From Chloroflexota bacterium (GTDB taxonomy: Bacteria > Chloroflexota > UBA6077 > FW602-bin22 > JAMCVK01), in NCBI GenBank assembly GCA_023475225.1, contig JAMCVK010000019.1, positions 1 to 64,000 of the forward strand: DNA of 64,000 nucleotides, in the 5' to 3' direction. This document shows, piece by piece, positions 1-8,023 of the stretch. The position numbers were made by a program, and so were the translations under genes. The stretch's first letter is position 1. Each line of letters begins with the position of its first letter. A model generated the notes under the pieces. The model did not search any database, was not told the origin of the DNA, and saw only the letters and a list, made by a program, of their open reading frames with translations.

Positions 1-2
1 TC

Positions 3-1634
3 GGTGGCCGAGGATTGATAGCGCAGGTATTGCTCGATGAGGTGAATCCTGCCTGCGATCCTCTAGGTGCAAGCAATAAGTTAATCGTTGCTCCCGGTTT
101 GCTTGGTGGCACACCCGTTTCCAGCGCGGGAAGGTTGTCGGTCGGCGCTAAGAGCCCCCTCACTGGTGGCATTAAAGAGAGTAACGCTGGTGGTGTCCTG
201 GGACATAAGCTGGCACGGCTTGATATCCACGGCATTATCGTTGAAGGCACCCCTAAGACAGATCGAATGTATCTGCTCTTCCTAAGCAAGGATAGGGCCG
301 AATTGCAACTGGCTGATGAGCTGAAAGGACTGGGTTGTTATGCCGTAGCCGAGCGGTTACGGTCACGCTACGGAGAAGATATTGGACTGGCTATAATTGG
401 CCCCATTGCCGAGCTGGGTGGGGCAATCGCCGGTGTAGCTATCACGGATATCGAGGGCAGACCATCACGTTACGCTGCTCGTGGTGGGCTCGGTGCAGTT
501 ATGGCCGTTAAAGGATTGAAGGCTATCATTGTCGACGACCGTGGTGGGCACAGCCCATCCCTGGCAGATAGAGAGGCTTTTCGCCAGCTCAACCGGGAAT
601 TAGCCCGCTTGCTGCGGGAAAATCCGATCACCGGCGAATCCTATCCCAAATATGGTACGGCCGGTGTGCTCAGCTTAGTGAACGAGCGGGGCGGCTTACC
701 GACACGGAATTTCAGTCAGGGCCGCTTCGAGCAAATGGAGCAGATCTGTGGCGAGACCCTGCACGACCTCATCCTCCAGAGGGATGGCGAAGGGCTGACT
801 ACGCACGGCTGCATGCCCGGCTGTATCATTCGCTGTTCCAATGTGGTTCCCGATGGGGATGGAAAGGAATCTATCTCCCCCCTTGAATTTGAGACACTGG
901 GCATGTTGGGGAGCAACTGTGGCATAGGCGACATCGATGCTATCGCCGAACTGAACTATATTTGTAATGATCTCGGCATTGACACGATAGAGACAGGGGC
1001 AACCATCGGACTGGCCATGGAGGCAGGGGTAAGCAGGTTTGGCGATGTTCAGGGGGCCAAGTGGCTGCTCGAAGAGATAAGAAAGGGGACTACCCTCGGG
1101 CTGGTGCTACGCCAGGGGGCGGCCGTCACCGCTAAAGTCTTTGGGGTCAAGCGCATCCCAGTCGTCAAAGGACAGGCGATGGCCGCTTACGATCCGCGTA
1201 CTATAAAGGGCAACGCCGTAACTTACGCCACCTCACCTATGGGCGCGGACCATACCGCCGGCAACACCATCCGCTTGAGGTGGGAGGGGCTGACAGCGAC
1301 GGAGATCGTGGCTATGTCACGCAAGGCCCAGATAGCGGCGGCGGCTTACGACTCCCTCGGACTCTGTGTGTTCGTCGGGCCAGTCCTGAGCTCCCGTCCT
1401 GAGCTGACGATGGGCTTGTTCAAGGCCCGCTATGGTCTGGAGGTGGGGCCCGACTACTTCACTGATCTAGGGAAGCAGGTGCTTCGGATGGAGAAGGAAT
1501 TCAACCGCCAAGCCGGACTCACGGCCGATGGACTGCCGGAGATCTTCACCTCTGAGCCGCTGCCTCCACTCAATGTGGTGTTCGACATTCCACCTGAGGA
1601 GCTGGCCAAGACGCTAGCCTTCACAGAAAGCTAG
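3..1634 (+). CDS. Aldehyde:ferredoxin oxidoreductase, tungsten/molybdopterin family (5' partial)
   Basis: Predicted to oxidise aldehydes to carboxylic acids with ferredoxin as acceptor, in the cytoplasm, using a tungsten or molybdenum bis-pterin cofactor and one [4Fe-4S] cluster. The frame is open to the window edge: in-frame codons for GGRGL precede the first internal TTG at 15, so the N-terminus is missing. Counting from 15, C266, C270 and C274 form CxxxCxxxC, and a fourth cysteine lies in SLGLC near residue 451; these should hold the cluster. MGADHTAGN near residue 410 is a family signature. The first spacing is CxxxC rather than the CxxC of the Pyrococcus enzyme, so this is a side branch of the family and its substrate is unknown. 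A palindromic repeat follows the stop. Confidence 0.9.
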   Translation, partial: GGRGLIAQVLLDEVNPACDPLGASNKLIVAPGLLGGTPVSSAGRLSVGAKSPLTGGIKESNAGGVLGHKLARLDIHGIIVEGTPKTDRMYLLFLSKDRAELQLADELKGLGCYAVAERLRSRYGEDIGLAIIGPIAELGGAIAGVAITDIEGRPSRYAARGGLGAVMAVKGLKAIIVDDRGGHSPSLADREAFRQLNRELARLLRENPITGESYPKYGTAGVLSLVNERGGLPTRNFSQGRFEQMEQICGETLHDLILQRDGEGLTTHGCMPGCIIRCSNVVPDGDGKESISPLEFETLGMLGSNCGIGDIDAIAELNYICNDLGIDTIETGATIGLAMEAGVSRFGDVQGAKWLLEEIRKGTTLGLVLRQGAAVTAKVFGVKRIPVVKGQAMAAYDPRTIKGNAVTYATSPMGADHTAGNTIRLRWEGLTATEIVAMSRKAQIAAAAYDSLGLCVFVGPVLSSRPELTMGLFKARYGLEVGPDYFTDLGKQVLRMEKEFNRQAGLTADGLPEIFTSEPLPPLNVVFDIPPEELAKTLAFTES

Positions 1635-1679
1635 TACCCCTTGGGCGCGATAGGGTTAACCCCTTCGTTTTGGCCCGGA

Positions 1680-1707
1680 GTAGGGGCGAGCGGCCGGTCG
1701 CCCCTAT
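1680..1707. repeat. Palindromic repeat, family A
   Basis: Inverted repeat TAGGGGCGA / TCGCCCCTA around an 8-nt GC centre, between two convergent genes. The same core recurs at 63597-63630, with related palindromes at 25514-25546 and 58574-58602. It has no T-tract, so it is not a standard intrinsic terminator, although the stem could still act at transcript ends. Confidence 0.65.
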
Positions 1708-1711
1708 CCTG

Positions 1712-2455
1712 TTAGCCGAGCATTCCCTGAGTGCGGCGGCTGTACACCTCGTCCAGAGCGCTACTCAAGTCACGTAGCTGGCTGGCACGTTCTTGTAGCT
1801 CAGCCGTCGCCTGCCGTATCCTATCTCCCTTGAGATCTCTATTAGCAATGACGAGTTGTACATTGGAGTAGAGACTGCTCATCTGGGCCAAGGTAGTCTC
1901 GATGGAGGCGGCTATGTCCTTCATCAGGCTGTCCAGCTTATCCAGGTCAGCCAGTTGCTGCTCTTGTGCGGCAGTCAGCTCCTCCTGCCCTCGTATTCTG
2001 GCCTCCAGGTGTAATCTCTCCCGGTCACCTTGCAATAGCGTATCGGTCTGGTAGCTCTCCAGGCGTTTGACCAGGCCAAAGATGGCCGCTACAGATTCAT
2101 CCATCTGGCTGGTGATGGCCGCCAGGGTAGACTGTAATTCAGGCGAAGTCACCTGGCGGATCGCTCGACGGATGGCTGTCTGATAGGAGAGGGCACGATC
2201 GATCGTCTGGCGCATGCGACGAGTACGCAGCTGGCTGAGATCAATGCCAGCCGAGAGAGCCTCACGCATTCTCTCGGTGCTCTTGAAACTGTCGAACAGC
2301 ATCAGGCCAACGGCGATCGTTCCAAAGATGAGCAAAGTGGTGAGGCAGATCAGATTTCGCTGGAAGAAGAACAGGGTGACCATAAGTCCCAGAAAGGTGA
2401 TGAGGAGTGCGGTCAGCGTCTGCCAGCGCCGCAGGGCATAGAGAAAGACAGCCAT
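1712..2455 (-). CDS. Two-helix membrane protein with coiled coil, PspA neighbour
   Basis: Function not recognised. The 247-residue product starts with two hydrophobic segments (about residues 14-30 and 35-54), followed by a long charged, Leu- and Gln-rich stretch (about 85-240) typical of a coiled coil facing the cytoplasm. The start is supported by GGAGG six bases before the ATG. It lies 61 bp downstream of the PspA-like gene on the same strand and is probably cotranscribed. By analogy with other psp loci, where small membrane proteins recruit PspA, it may be the membrane anchor or sensor for that protein. That role is inferred from position and topology only. Confidence 0.7.
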   Translation of the reverse strand: MAVFLYALRRWQTLTALLITFLGLMVTLFFFQRNLICLTTLLIFGTIAVGLMLFDSFKSTERMREALSAGIDLSQLRTRRMRQTIDRALSYQTAIRRAIRQVTSPELQSTLAAITSQMDESVAAIFGLVKRLESYQTDTLLQGDRERLHLEARIRGQEELTAAQEQQLADLDKLDSLMKDIAASIETTLAQMSSLYSNVQLVIANRDLKGDRIRQATAELQERASQLRDLSSALDEVYSRRTQGMLG

Positions 2456-2516
2456 CGGAACCTCCGTTGTTCAATGGTCTCGAAGAAGAAAGTTTGTTCT
2501 CCAGGTAGCCCGAAGC

Positions 2517-3200
2517 CTAGGCCTTCTTTAGACGCGCTTCCCTTTCAGCCAGCTGAGCCTCAATCTCATCGCTCTCCAGCAGGGCAGCGATGCGAGCATC
2601 GGTGGCGGTAGCAGCAGCCTCAACCCTGCCCTCGGCCAGCTCTGCCTCCTGCCGCGCCCGCTCCAGCATCTCTTCGGTGCGGGTGGTTCCAGGAGTGACC
2701 ATATGGACACCCGCCTGGGCTTTATAGCGCAACTCGGCCGCCCGCTTTTGCTCCAGCAGCACCACCAGCTCTTCCCGCTTCGCCTTGGTCACCTCGATTT
2801 GAGTTTCCAGCCTGGCCCGCGCATCGGCCAGCTTTTGGACCTCGCCCTGCGCCTGCGCCAGATTCTCCTTGAGGTCCTCCAAAAGGCGTCTCTTGGTGTT
2901 GAGAAGCCCTTGCCTGGTCGCCGCCAGGCCCCGCTCGTTCTTCTCGAGGAGCCGATCGACCTCGCCGTCCAGATTAGCGCATTCAGCCTCCAGCTCCCCG
3001 ATCTGGCGGGCGAGGGTCTTGACCCGTCCTCGCTCAACGCCCTCGGCCATCACCAGCGCATCCAGGGAGCCATTCATGCGATTGACGTACTCGTCAAACA
3101 CAGCCACGCTGTTCAGGCTCAGGGCACGATCCAACAGGCTATTAACGTTGGCACTGACAAAAATACCGACCTTGTCCAAGATTGATTGATACGCTGGCAT
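2517..3200 (-). CDS. pspA: PspA/IM30 (ESCRT-III-like) family protein
   Basis: Predicted peripheral membrane protein that binds and remodels stressed membranes. The 227-residue length and all-helical make-up fit PspA/IM30. The N-terminal stretch KVGIFVSANVNSLLDRA matches the amphipathic helix 1 and helix 2 start of the family. Residues 60-190 are a continuous charged coiled coil rich in Glu, Arg and Ala. The N-terminus is more divergent than in E. coli PspA, and the phage-shock regulator PspF is absent here. AGGAGGAGG precedes the ATG. A near-consensus promoter lies about 95 bp upstream, and the two-helix membrane gene follows in the same operon. Confidence 0.8.
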   Translation of the reverse strand: MPAYQSILDKVGIFVSANVNSLLDRALSLNSVAVFDEYVNRMNGSLDALVMAEGVERGRVKTLARQIGELEAECANLDGEVDRLLEKNERGLAATRQGLLNTKRRLLEDLKENLAQAQGEVQKLADARARLETQIEVTKAKREELVVLLEQKRAAELRYKAQAGVHMVTPGTTRTEEMLERARQEAELAEGRVEAAATATDARIAALLESDEIEAQLAEREARLKKA

Positions 3201-3296
3201 CTTGCCTCCTCCTCTTGAGAACTATTAATCGACCATCTTGCGCTAAGCCGCTGCGCTCCCACAACCGAGGGCGATAAGAGGATTATTCTAAGCCCC

Positions 3297-3325
3297 AATA
3301 TAAATCACTAAAGGGGCTTTGTCAA
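3297..3325 (-). promoter_or_regulatory. Sigma-70 promoter of the pspA operon
   Basis: On the minus strand TTGACA (3320-3325) and TATATT (3297-3302) are separated by 17 bp, directed toward the PspA-like gene. The match is near-consensus, so this looks like housekeeping rather than sigma-54 control. Confidence 0.65.
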
Positions 3326-3359
3326 AGAAGAAGTTGAATATCTTCATAATGGACTGACC

Positions 3360-3389
3360 TTGACAGGGAGGGGACGAGCTGATTATAAT
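3360..3389 (+). promoter_or_regulatory. Sigma-70 promoter of tRNA-Lys
   Basis: TTGACA (3360-3365) and TATAAT (3384-3389), both perfect matches, 18 bp apart. The -10 ends 21 bp before the mature tRNA. Confidence 0.75.
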
Positions 3390-3410
3390 TGTAATTGCTG
3401 AAGGGAGAAT

Positions 3411-3486
3411 GGGCCGCTAGCTCAATTGGCAGAGCAATTGACTCTTAATCAATCGGTTGCAGGTTCGAGTCCTGCGCGGCTCACCA
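3411..3486 (+). tRNA. tRNA-Lys (anticodon CTT)
   Basis: Full cloverleaf. Acceptor GGGCCGC pairs with GCGGCTC (one G-T), D stem GCTC/GAGC, anticodon stem ATTGA/TCAAT around loop CTCTTAA (anticodon CTT), five-base variable loop, T stem GCAGG/CCTGC around TTCGAGT, discriminator A and a genomically encoded CCA. It decodes AAG. It stands alone, directly before a stretch of decayed mobile and toxin-antitoxin genes. Confidence 0.97.
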
Positions 3487-3617
3487 AACGTAGAATTCAA
3501 GAGGAAAAGGCTGACCAGGCCTCTGGAAAGCCGCTAGTCAGTTGGTCTCTTATCCAGCCCCATCTTCGTTTCTTACCCCCTTTTTGCCAAGCTGTCAAGG
3601 TTTTTGTTGTCGCCCAG

Positions 3618-3835
3618 GTGGAATGATACCTTAAGTGTGCAGCAGAAATGATACCGTAAGCCCGATGGTGTAGCATCTCCATTAAAGGAGGTGCTGCTTT
3701 GTGAAGGAAAGAGATTGGCTCAAGGTGTTAGAGAGGCACAAGGTGCTTACATCGGCCAGGGAGAGACGGATAACTTAGAGACAAGCGGTGGAGAGCCTGT
3801 GCCCTTCCCAACGAGAGCCAATGGCAGATAACCTT
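3618..3835 (+). mobile_element. Insertion-sequence relic (end plus transposase N-terminus)
   Basis: Two direct copies of AATGATACC(T/G)TAAG (3622-3635 and 3647-3660) look like an IS end. AAAGGAGGTG then precedes a GTG at 3701 that begins VKERDWLKVLERHK, resembling the N-terminal helix of ISNCY-type transposases (typically KERDWLKVL...). The frame stops at 3776 after 25 codons and no transposase body follows. No opposite end was found. I infer an old, truncated insertion; the family assignment is tentative. Confidence 0.45.
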
Positions 3836-3921
3836 TTAAATTCCAAAAACAATGGCTTTAAGGTATAATGAGCTCATAAATAGAGTGCAAGGTGCTATCT
3901 GACTTTGCGAAGAGATATTCA

Positions 3922-4311
3922 ATGGCGACTCAAACAAAAGCTTATCAAAAATCAATTGAGCAACTGAAGAGGGAAATACTGTCCCGCATAGGCGATAGAA
4001 TAGATTCCATCGTGCTGTACGGCTCTGCCGCAAGAGGTGAGTATCGCCCTCTGGAGAGCGACATAGACATCCTTGTCATTGCTGAGGATGATAACAGTTC
4101 TCTAAAGGCCGAAATCTCTTCGGTGATAGGCGAGATAGATCTGAGAAATGCAACAGCTACCAGCCTTGTTTACCTTTCCAGAAGCAATTTCAGGAGCTAC
4201 CTTGGATGGGGCTCTCCTCTCCTTGAAAGCGTACTCGAGGAGGGTGTCATCCTCTATGACAACGGAACCTTCGAGCTAGTTCGTAGAAGCCTCGTTAAAG
4301 CGAGCAAATGA
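3922..4311 (+). CDS. Minimal nucleotidyltransferase (MNT/MntA-type antitoxin)
   Basis: Small polymerase-beta-fold nucleotidyltransferase of about 129 residues. GSAARGEY followed by DIDIL gives the family signature GSxxxG...DxD that holds the catalytic Mg2+. Such proteins are usually paired with a HEPN protein and, as MntA antitoxins, silence it by transferring AMP to a tyrosine. The partner follows with a 4-bp ATGA overlap at 4308-4311. ATG at 3922 is preferred (GAAGAGA upstream); an in-frame GTG at 3892 has no ribosome site. TATAAT at 3865-3870 may be its -10. The transferase looks intact. Confidence 0.8.
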   Translation: MATQTKAYQKSIEQLKREILSRIGDRIDSIVLYGSAARGEYRPLESDIDILVIAEDDNSSLKAEISSVIGEIDLRNATATSLVYLSRSNFRSYLGWGSPLLESVLEEGVILYDNGTFELVRRSLVKASK

Positions 4312-4690
4312 AGCTTTAAGGGGCGCAAGAATCCTGCTCAATGATGGTGAGCTTTTCGGAGCAGTATCAAGAGCCTACTATTGCGTTTTCCATGCGGCCA
4401 AGGCTGTCCTCTTTTCCAGAGGCATCACTGCCAAGAGCCACCCCGCTGTCAGGTCTCTGTTCGGCGAACACATCGTCAAACCCGGCATAATGGACAGGCG
4501 ATTTGCCGACACACTAAGAGATGTTTTTAATGCGAGACAGCTTGGCGATTACGAGGTCTACGCTGAATTTGGCAGAGATGAGATCGAAGCACTTGTAAAC
4601 CGTGCTGAGTACTTCCTGAACGCAGCCACCGATGTCTTAAAGAAAAGGGGACGAACTGCCAGAATCAGGTTCGTCTGGGGTCACCACTGA
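4308..4690 (+). pseudogene. HEPN-domain protein, frameshifted just after its start
   Basis: The 4280-4690 frame encodes a clear HEPN domain: EALRGARILL, AVSRAYYCVFHAAKAVLF (R-x6-H), SHPAVRSLF, and DTLRDVFNARQLGDYEVYAEF. The expected start is the ATG at 4308 inside the antitoxin stop, but that frame reads Met-Lys-Leu-stop. The HEPN frame has no ATG, GTG or TTG before the internal ATG at 4490, which would drop half the domain. Losing one base between 4311 and 4313 would explain this. Either the gene is dead, or it uses an unusual start (CTG in ILL) or recoding, or the base is a sequencing error. HEPN partners of MNT proteins are usually RNase toxins. Confidence 0.75.
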
Positions 4691-4801
4691 TGAGGACCCG
4701 CTTAAGGCTTTGGATGGGAGATTACCTGAGGTGGGATGGATCGCTGACCGTCAACCGAAGGAATTCCAGGGCTGAGCGAAGTATCCAGTTAATGATGTCA
4801 T

Positions 4802-5842
4802 TTATTGGGTATGACAGGGCAGGGTGAAACGGAAACAACTACCCTGCCCGGGCCGACTTTCCACCTCAATCCTTCCCCCCTGCATCTCCACCAGGTTCTT
4901 GGTGATGAAGAGGCCGAGCCCAACCCCCTCGATCACCCTGGTGTCCGACAAGCCAACACGGGAGAATGACTCAAAAAGTCTGGGTAAATCTTCCGCTGGA
5001 ATGCCGATGCCCTGGTCGCAGACGCTGATTTCCACAAACGCCCCACTGTTCCCCAAACTCATGCCAGGCGGGAAGTCGGTTAGGGGACGAGCCATCACCG
5101 TTACCTCGCCCCCGGCCGGTGAATACTTGATGGCGTTTCCCACCAGATTGGTGAGGATCTGGAAGAGCCTGTCTTTGTCGGCCAAGACCAGGGGCAAATC
5201 CCCTGCTAAGGTAGCCTTAAGGGTATGCTTATCCGTCTGAGATCGAAAGACCTCTACGCAGCGATTGATAAGCGGCCGCAGGTCGAGTGGCTCTTTATGG
5301 AGCTCCACCTTGCCCGCTTCGAGGCGAGAGATATCCAGTAGATCGTTGATGATCCTAGTGAGTTGCTGCGCTTCCTGATGAATCGTCTCCAGCCAGAGCT
5401 GTTGTGTCTCCGCTGAGACCTGGCGCGTGAGTAAGAGTTCGCTGAAGCCGTTGATCACGGTCATGGGGGTGCGCAGCTCGTGGGAGACGATGGCCACGAG
5501 GTGATCTTTCGTACGGTTGAGCTCCTGGAGATAATGCTTGTGCGCCTCCTCTTTTATCCGCTGCTGCTCCATCTTGTACAGGAAATACAGGATCAGCATC
5601 GTGACTAGCGCTGTGGGTGCCTCGGTCAGGTCATACAGGAAGGTAAGGATGAGGGAATCGTGGGATAGAAAAACCCCCACCGCGGTATGGATGAGAAAGA
5701 ATACTGGTATCAGGAGGAAGATAAGTTTGAACCCGGCGCTGCCTGCTCGTCTCAGCTTGAGATAGAGCCACAAGCCCAATCCAAGAGAGGCGAAACCTAC
5801 TACCAGGTTCGCCAATTCGATCAGGTCTTGGGCATCATCCAT
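4802..5842 (-). CDS. Membrane sensor histidine kinase (orphan)
   Basis: Two-component sensor kinase. Three hydrophobic helices (about residues 8-30, 38-60 and 63-90) carry almost no outside loop, so it probably senses something within the membrane. Then come the HisKA helix with phospho-acceptor H121 in VSHELRTP and the ATP-binding boxes NLVGNAIKYSP (N), DQGIGIP (G1), FESFSR (F) and GVGLGLFI (G2). All catalytic motifs are intact. No response regulator is adjacent, so its partner must lie elsewhere. ATTATA at 5884-5889 on the plus strand reads as a TATAAT -10 upstream of its start, with a poor -35. Confidence 0.93.
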   Translation of the reverse strand: MDDAQDLIELANLVVGFASLGLGLWLYLKLRRAGSAGFKLIFLLIPVFFLIHTAVGVFLSHDSLILTFLYDLTEAPTALVTMLILYFLYKMEQQRIKEEAHKHYLQELNRTKDHLVAIVSHELRTPMTVINGFSELLLTRQVSAETQQLWLETIHQEAQQLTRIINDLLDISRLEAGKVELHKEPLDLRPLINRCVEVFRSQTDKHTLKATLAGDLPLVLADKDRLFQILTNLVGNAIKYSPAGGEVTVMARPLTDFPPGMSLGNSGAFVEISVCDQGIGIPAEDLPRLFESFSRVGLSDTRVIEGVGLGLFITKNLVEMQGGRIEVESRPGQGSCFRFTLPCHTQ

Positions 5843-5982
5843 TTATGGATTATCTCCCTCTATCGAGTCCGGCTTTTAGTAAGATTATACATCTTTCGCC
5901 ATTAACCTTCTATAGGTTAGCGTTGCGGAATATTTTAAGGGCTTGCCAGAAGAGGTTCTCCCTAGACTCTTCCAGTTTTATC

Positions 5983-6011
5983 TTGCACGGGAAGATAGCT
6001 AGTTGTATACT
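5983..6011 (+). promoter_or_regulatory. Sigma-70 promoter
   Basis: TTGCAC (5983-5988) and TATACT (6006-6011) are 17 bp apart and directed to the small membrane protein at 6054. A terminator follows that gene at 6301, so this promoter may drive a single-gene transcript. Confidence 0.55.
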
Positions 6012-6053
6012 ACTGGATAGGGGAAGAGAGACCTGGATAGTCTGTAGGTAGCG

Positions 6054-6260
6054 ATGCGTACCTTCAACTTGACTGTTGGTTTGATCTCGTCACTCATTGG
6101 GGTGGCTATGATTGTCGCCGTCCTTCATTATCAGCAACACTGGGGGCTGGCGCTTGGCTTTGTTTTGGCCGCAGTCTTTCTCGTCAACGGGCTGGTACGC
6201 CTGTGGAATGTCCGGCGGATGAGTCGGACGGATGAAGAGACGAAACGAGGGCGCTTGTAA
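6054..6260 (+). CDS. Small two-helix membrane protein
   Basis: Unrecognised 68-residue protein. Two hydrophobic helices (about residues 7-25 and 30-50) are followed by a basic tail (RRMSRTDEETKRGR), placing both ends in the cytoplasm. Support for a real gene: a promoter at 5983, a ribosome-site-like TAGGTAG just before the ATG, and an intrinsic terminator after it. No function can be assigned. Confidence 0.6.
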   Translation: MRTFNLTVGLISSLIGVAMIVAVLHYQQHWGLALGFVLAAVFLVNGLVRLWNVRRMSRTDEETKRGRL

Positions 6261-6300
6261 GGGTACGTTAAGGGCAAGGAGCGAGAGACGATGGCTCAAG

Positions 6301-6330
6301 GGCAAAAGGATAGAAACCTTTTGCCTTTTA
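6301..6330 (+). terminator. Intrinsic terminator
   Basis: GGCAAAAGG (6301-6309) pairs with CCTTTTGCC (6317-6325), loop ATAGAAA, followed by TTTTA. It separates the small membrane protein gene from the universal stress protein gene. Confidence 0.7.
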
Positions 6331-6373
6331 TGGTTTGGGCTGGGACTATCCTCAGTAGGGGGGAGGATGAACG

Positions 6374-6811
6374 ATGAAGGTACGTAGGGTTCTCGTGCCA
6401 GTCAGCGGAAATAGGATCGATGCTGAAGTAGTGCGCACGGCCTGCAACATGGCTAAGAATAATAAAGCTCATGTTTATGTGATCTATGTGATTGAGGTGA
6501 ACCGGGCACTACCCCTTGACGCCGAGATCGAGCCGGAGAGTCAAAAGGGAGAACAACTTCTGGATCAGGCTATGCAGATCGCTGAGGAGGCAGACTTCGA
6601 CGATATAGACACAGAGCTTCTCCAGTCTCGTGACGTCGGTTCGGCGATAGTGGACGAAGCAGCGGAGAGGAGTGCTGACATCATCATCATGGGCATCCCT
6701 TATAAGAAACGCTTTGGTGAGTTCAGTATTGGCCGAACGGCGAACTACGTTTTGAAAAACGCTCCTTGCTATGTTTGGGTCCTGAGAGAACAGATCAGTG
6801 AGTTGGAATAG
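6374..6811 (+). CDS. Universal stress protein (UspA family)
   Basis: Single Usp domain of 145 residues. It starts with the beta strand RRVLVPVSGN, typical of the family, and ends with IIIMGIPYKKRFGEFSIGRT and VLKNAPCYVWVL, corresponding to the nucleotide-binding loop and last strand. The glycine spacing of the ATP loop is only a loose match, so ATP binding is uncertain. It precedes two TrkA-type regulators by 75 bp on the same strand; Usp proteins often accompany ion-transport genes, which suggests a link to potassium or membrane-energy stress. Confidence 0.9.
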   Translation: MKVRRVLVPVSGNRIDAEVVRTACNMAKNNKAHVYVIYVIEVNRALPLDAEIEPESQKGEQLLDQAMQIAEEADFDDIDTELLQSRDVGSAIVDEAAERSADIIIMGIPYKKRFGEFSIGRTANYVLKNAPCYVWVLREQISELE

Positions 6812-6886
6812 ATGGTCCACCGAAGCCGACCTTTGTTTATCCAGGTTTGTTTATCCAGGACTGTCTCGGGTTAAAGGAGGGATAAA

Positions 6887-7315
6887 GTGCGTATAATTAT
6901 ACTTGGTTGTGGAAGGGTTGGCGCCAGGCTGGCTGCCATGTTGGACAGTGAAGGACACGACGTGACCATCATTGATATGAATAGCGAGGCCTTCCGCCGC
7001 TTAGGACCAGGCTTCGCAGGCAAAGCTATCGTCGGCATCGGCATCGATGAGGATGTGCTCAAGCGGGCTGGCATCGAACACGCTGATGCCTTCGTGGCGG
7101 TCACCAATGGCGATAATACAAATATTATGGCCTCTCAGATGGCCAGCCTGATCTTCAAGGTGCCGAAGGTGGTCACGCGCATCTATGATCCCATTCGCGA
7201 GGACACTTATCACACACTCGGATTGGAAACAGTCTGTCCTACAACTATCGGCGCCAACGCTTTTAGGGAAGCCATCCTGAGTTCCTCTCAGCAACAACAG
7301 GGGATGAATGGTTAG
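6887..7315 (+). CDS. TrkA-N (RCK) NAD-binding protein, potassium channel regulator
   Basis: A lone RCK Rossmann domain of 142 residues. GCGRVG after the first strand is the dinucleotide-binding GxGxxG, and D31 in IIDMNSE ends strand 2 for the ribose. It lacks the C-terminal TrkA-C ligand domain that the next gene has. AAAGGAGG before the GTG start gives good support. With the neighbouring protein it would form the cytosolic gating ring of a Trk/Ktr potassium uptake system, but no TrkH/KtrB membrane subunit is in the window. Confidence 0.9.
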   Translation: MRIIILGCGRVGARLAAMLDSEGHDVTIIDMNSEAFRRLGPGFAGKAIVGIGIDEDVLKRAGIEHADAFVAVTNGDNTNIMASQMASLIFKVPKVVTRIYDPIREDTYHTLGLETVCPTTIGANAFREAILSSSQQQQGMNG

Positions 7316-7341
7316 ATGCAGTCGCGTTTAAGGAGGTCACC

Positions 7342-8004
7342 TTGTATATCATAATCGGTGGAGGGGGAAAGGTAGGTTATTACCTGGCTAAGGCCCTGAT
7401 AAATGAGGGTCATGAGGTACTGGTGATTGAAAAGAATAAGAGGAAGTGTGATTGGATCGCTGATGATTTAGGCAGTGTTGTGTTACAGGGTGACGCCTGT
7501 GAGGCACGGACCCTGGCCGAGGCAGGCACGAACCGAGCCGATGTCGTTGTCGCCGTCACCGGTGATGATGAGGATAACCTAGTGATTTGCCAGATGGCCA
7601 AGAAGAAATTCAATGCGCCGCGGGCAATCGCTAGAATCAATAATCCCAAGAACGAGCAGATCTTCAAGATTCTCGGCATCGATGCCACGGTCAGTAGCAC
7701 AGAATTGATCAGGTCTCAAATTCAGGAGGAGATACCCCGGCCGTCCCTACTTCATTGCCTGAAGCTACGACACGCCGATCTGGAAGTTGTAGAGGCCACC
7801 GTGTCGCCCCATTCCCTCTCTGTCGGTAAGTCTCTGCGTGAATTGAGGTTATCCCAGGATTTCGTGGTTCCCTTACTTATCAGAGATGGTCAGCTAATTT
7901 TCCCCACGGGGCAGACAATCCTTCAGGCCGGAGACGAGGTCATCGTCTTCACCAAGACGGGAGGGGAGGGACTCATCCGGCGTTTACTAACAGAGGGGAC
8001 GTAG
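7342..8004 (+). CDS. TrkA-type potassium uptake regulator (TrkA-N plus TrkA-C)
   Basis: Cytosolic regulatory subunit of a potassium transporter. The RCK Rossmann domain (residues 1-130) has GGGGKVG and E30 at the end of strand 2, so it should bind NAD(H) or another nucleotide. The TrkA-C domain (about 140-220) includes VSPHSLSVGKSLRELRL and AGDEVIVFT. It starts with TTG, supported by AAGGAGG seven bases upstream. It sits 26 bp after the TrkA-N gene, and the two are probably subunits of one complex. Confidence 0.92.
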   Translation: MYIIIGGGGKVGYYLAKALINEGHEVLVIEKNKRKCDWIADDLGSVVLQGDACEARTLAEAGTNRADVVVAVTGDDEDNLVICQMAKKKFNAPRAIARINNPKNEQIFKILGIDATVSSTELIRSQIQEEIPRPSLLHCLKLRHADLEVVEATVSPHSLSVGKSLRELRLSQDFVVPLLIRDGQLIFPTGQTILQAGDEVIVFTKTGGEGLIRRLLTEGT

Positions 8005-8023
8005 AGTTAGCGGGATACAGAAG

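Noticed and set aside
3411-3486. tRNA-Lys as an integration attachment site
   Set aside because: No second copy of the tRNA 3' end and no integrase gene were seen downstream.
4308-4325. Programmed frameshift to restore the HEPN frame
   Set aside because: A minus-one shift at the CTT codon would enter the right frame, but no in-frame X XXY YYZ slippery heptamer or downstream stem is visible; a one-base deletion is simpler.
5845-6051. Open frame of 68 codons before the small membrane protein
   Set aside because: It spans a promoter (5983-6011), has no ribosome site and no recognisable features.
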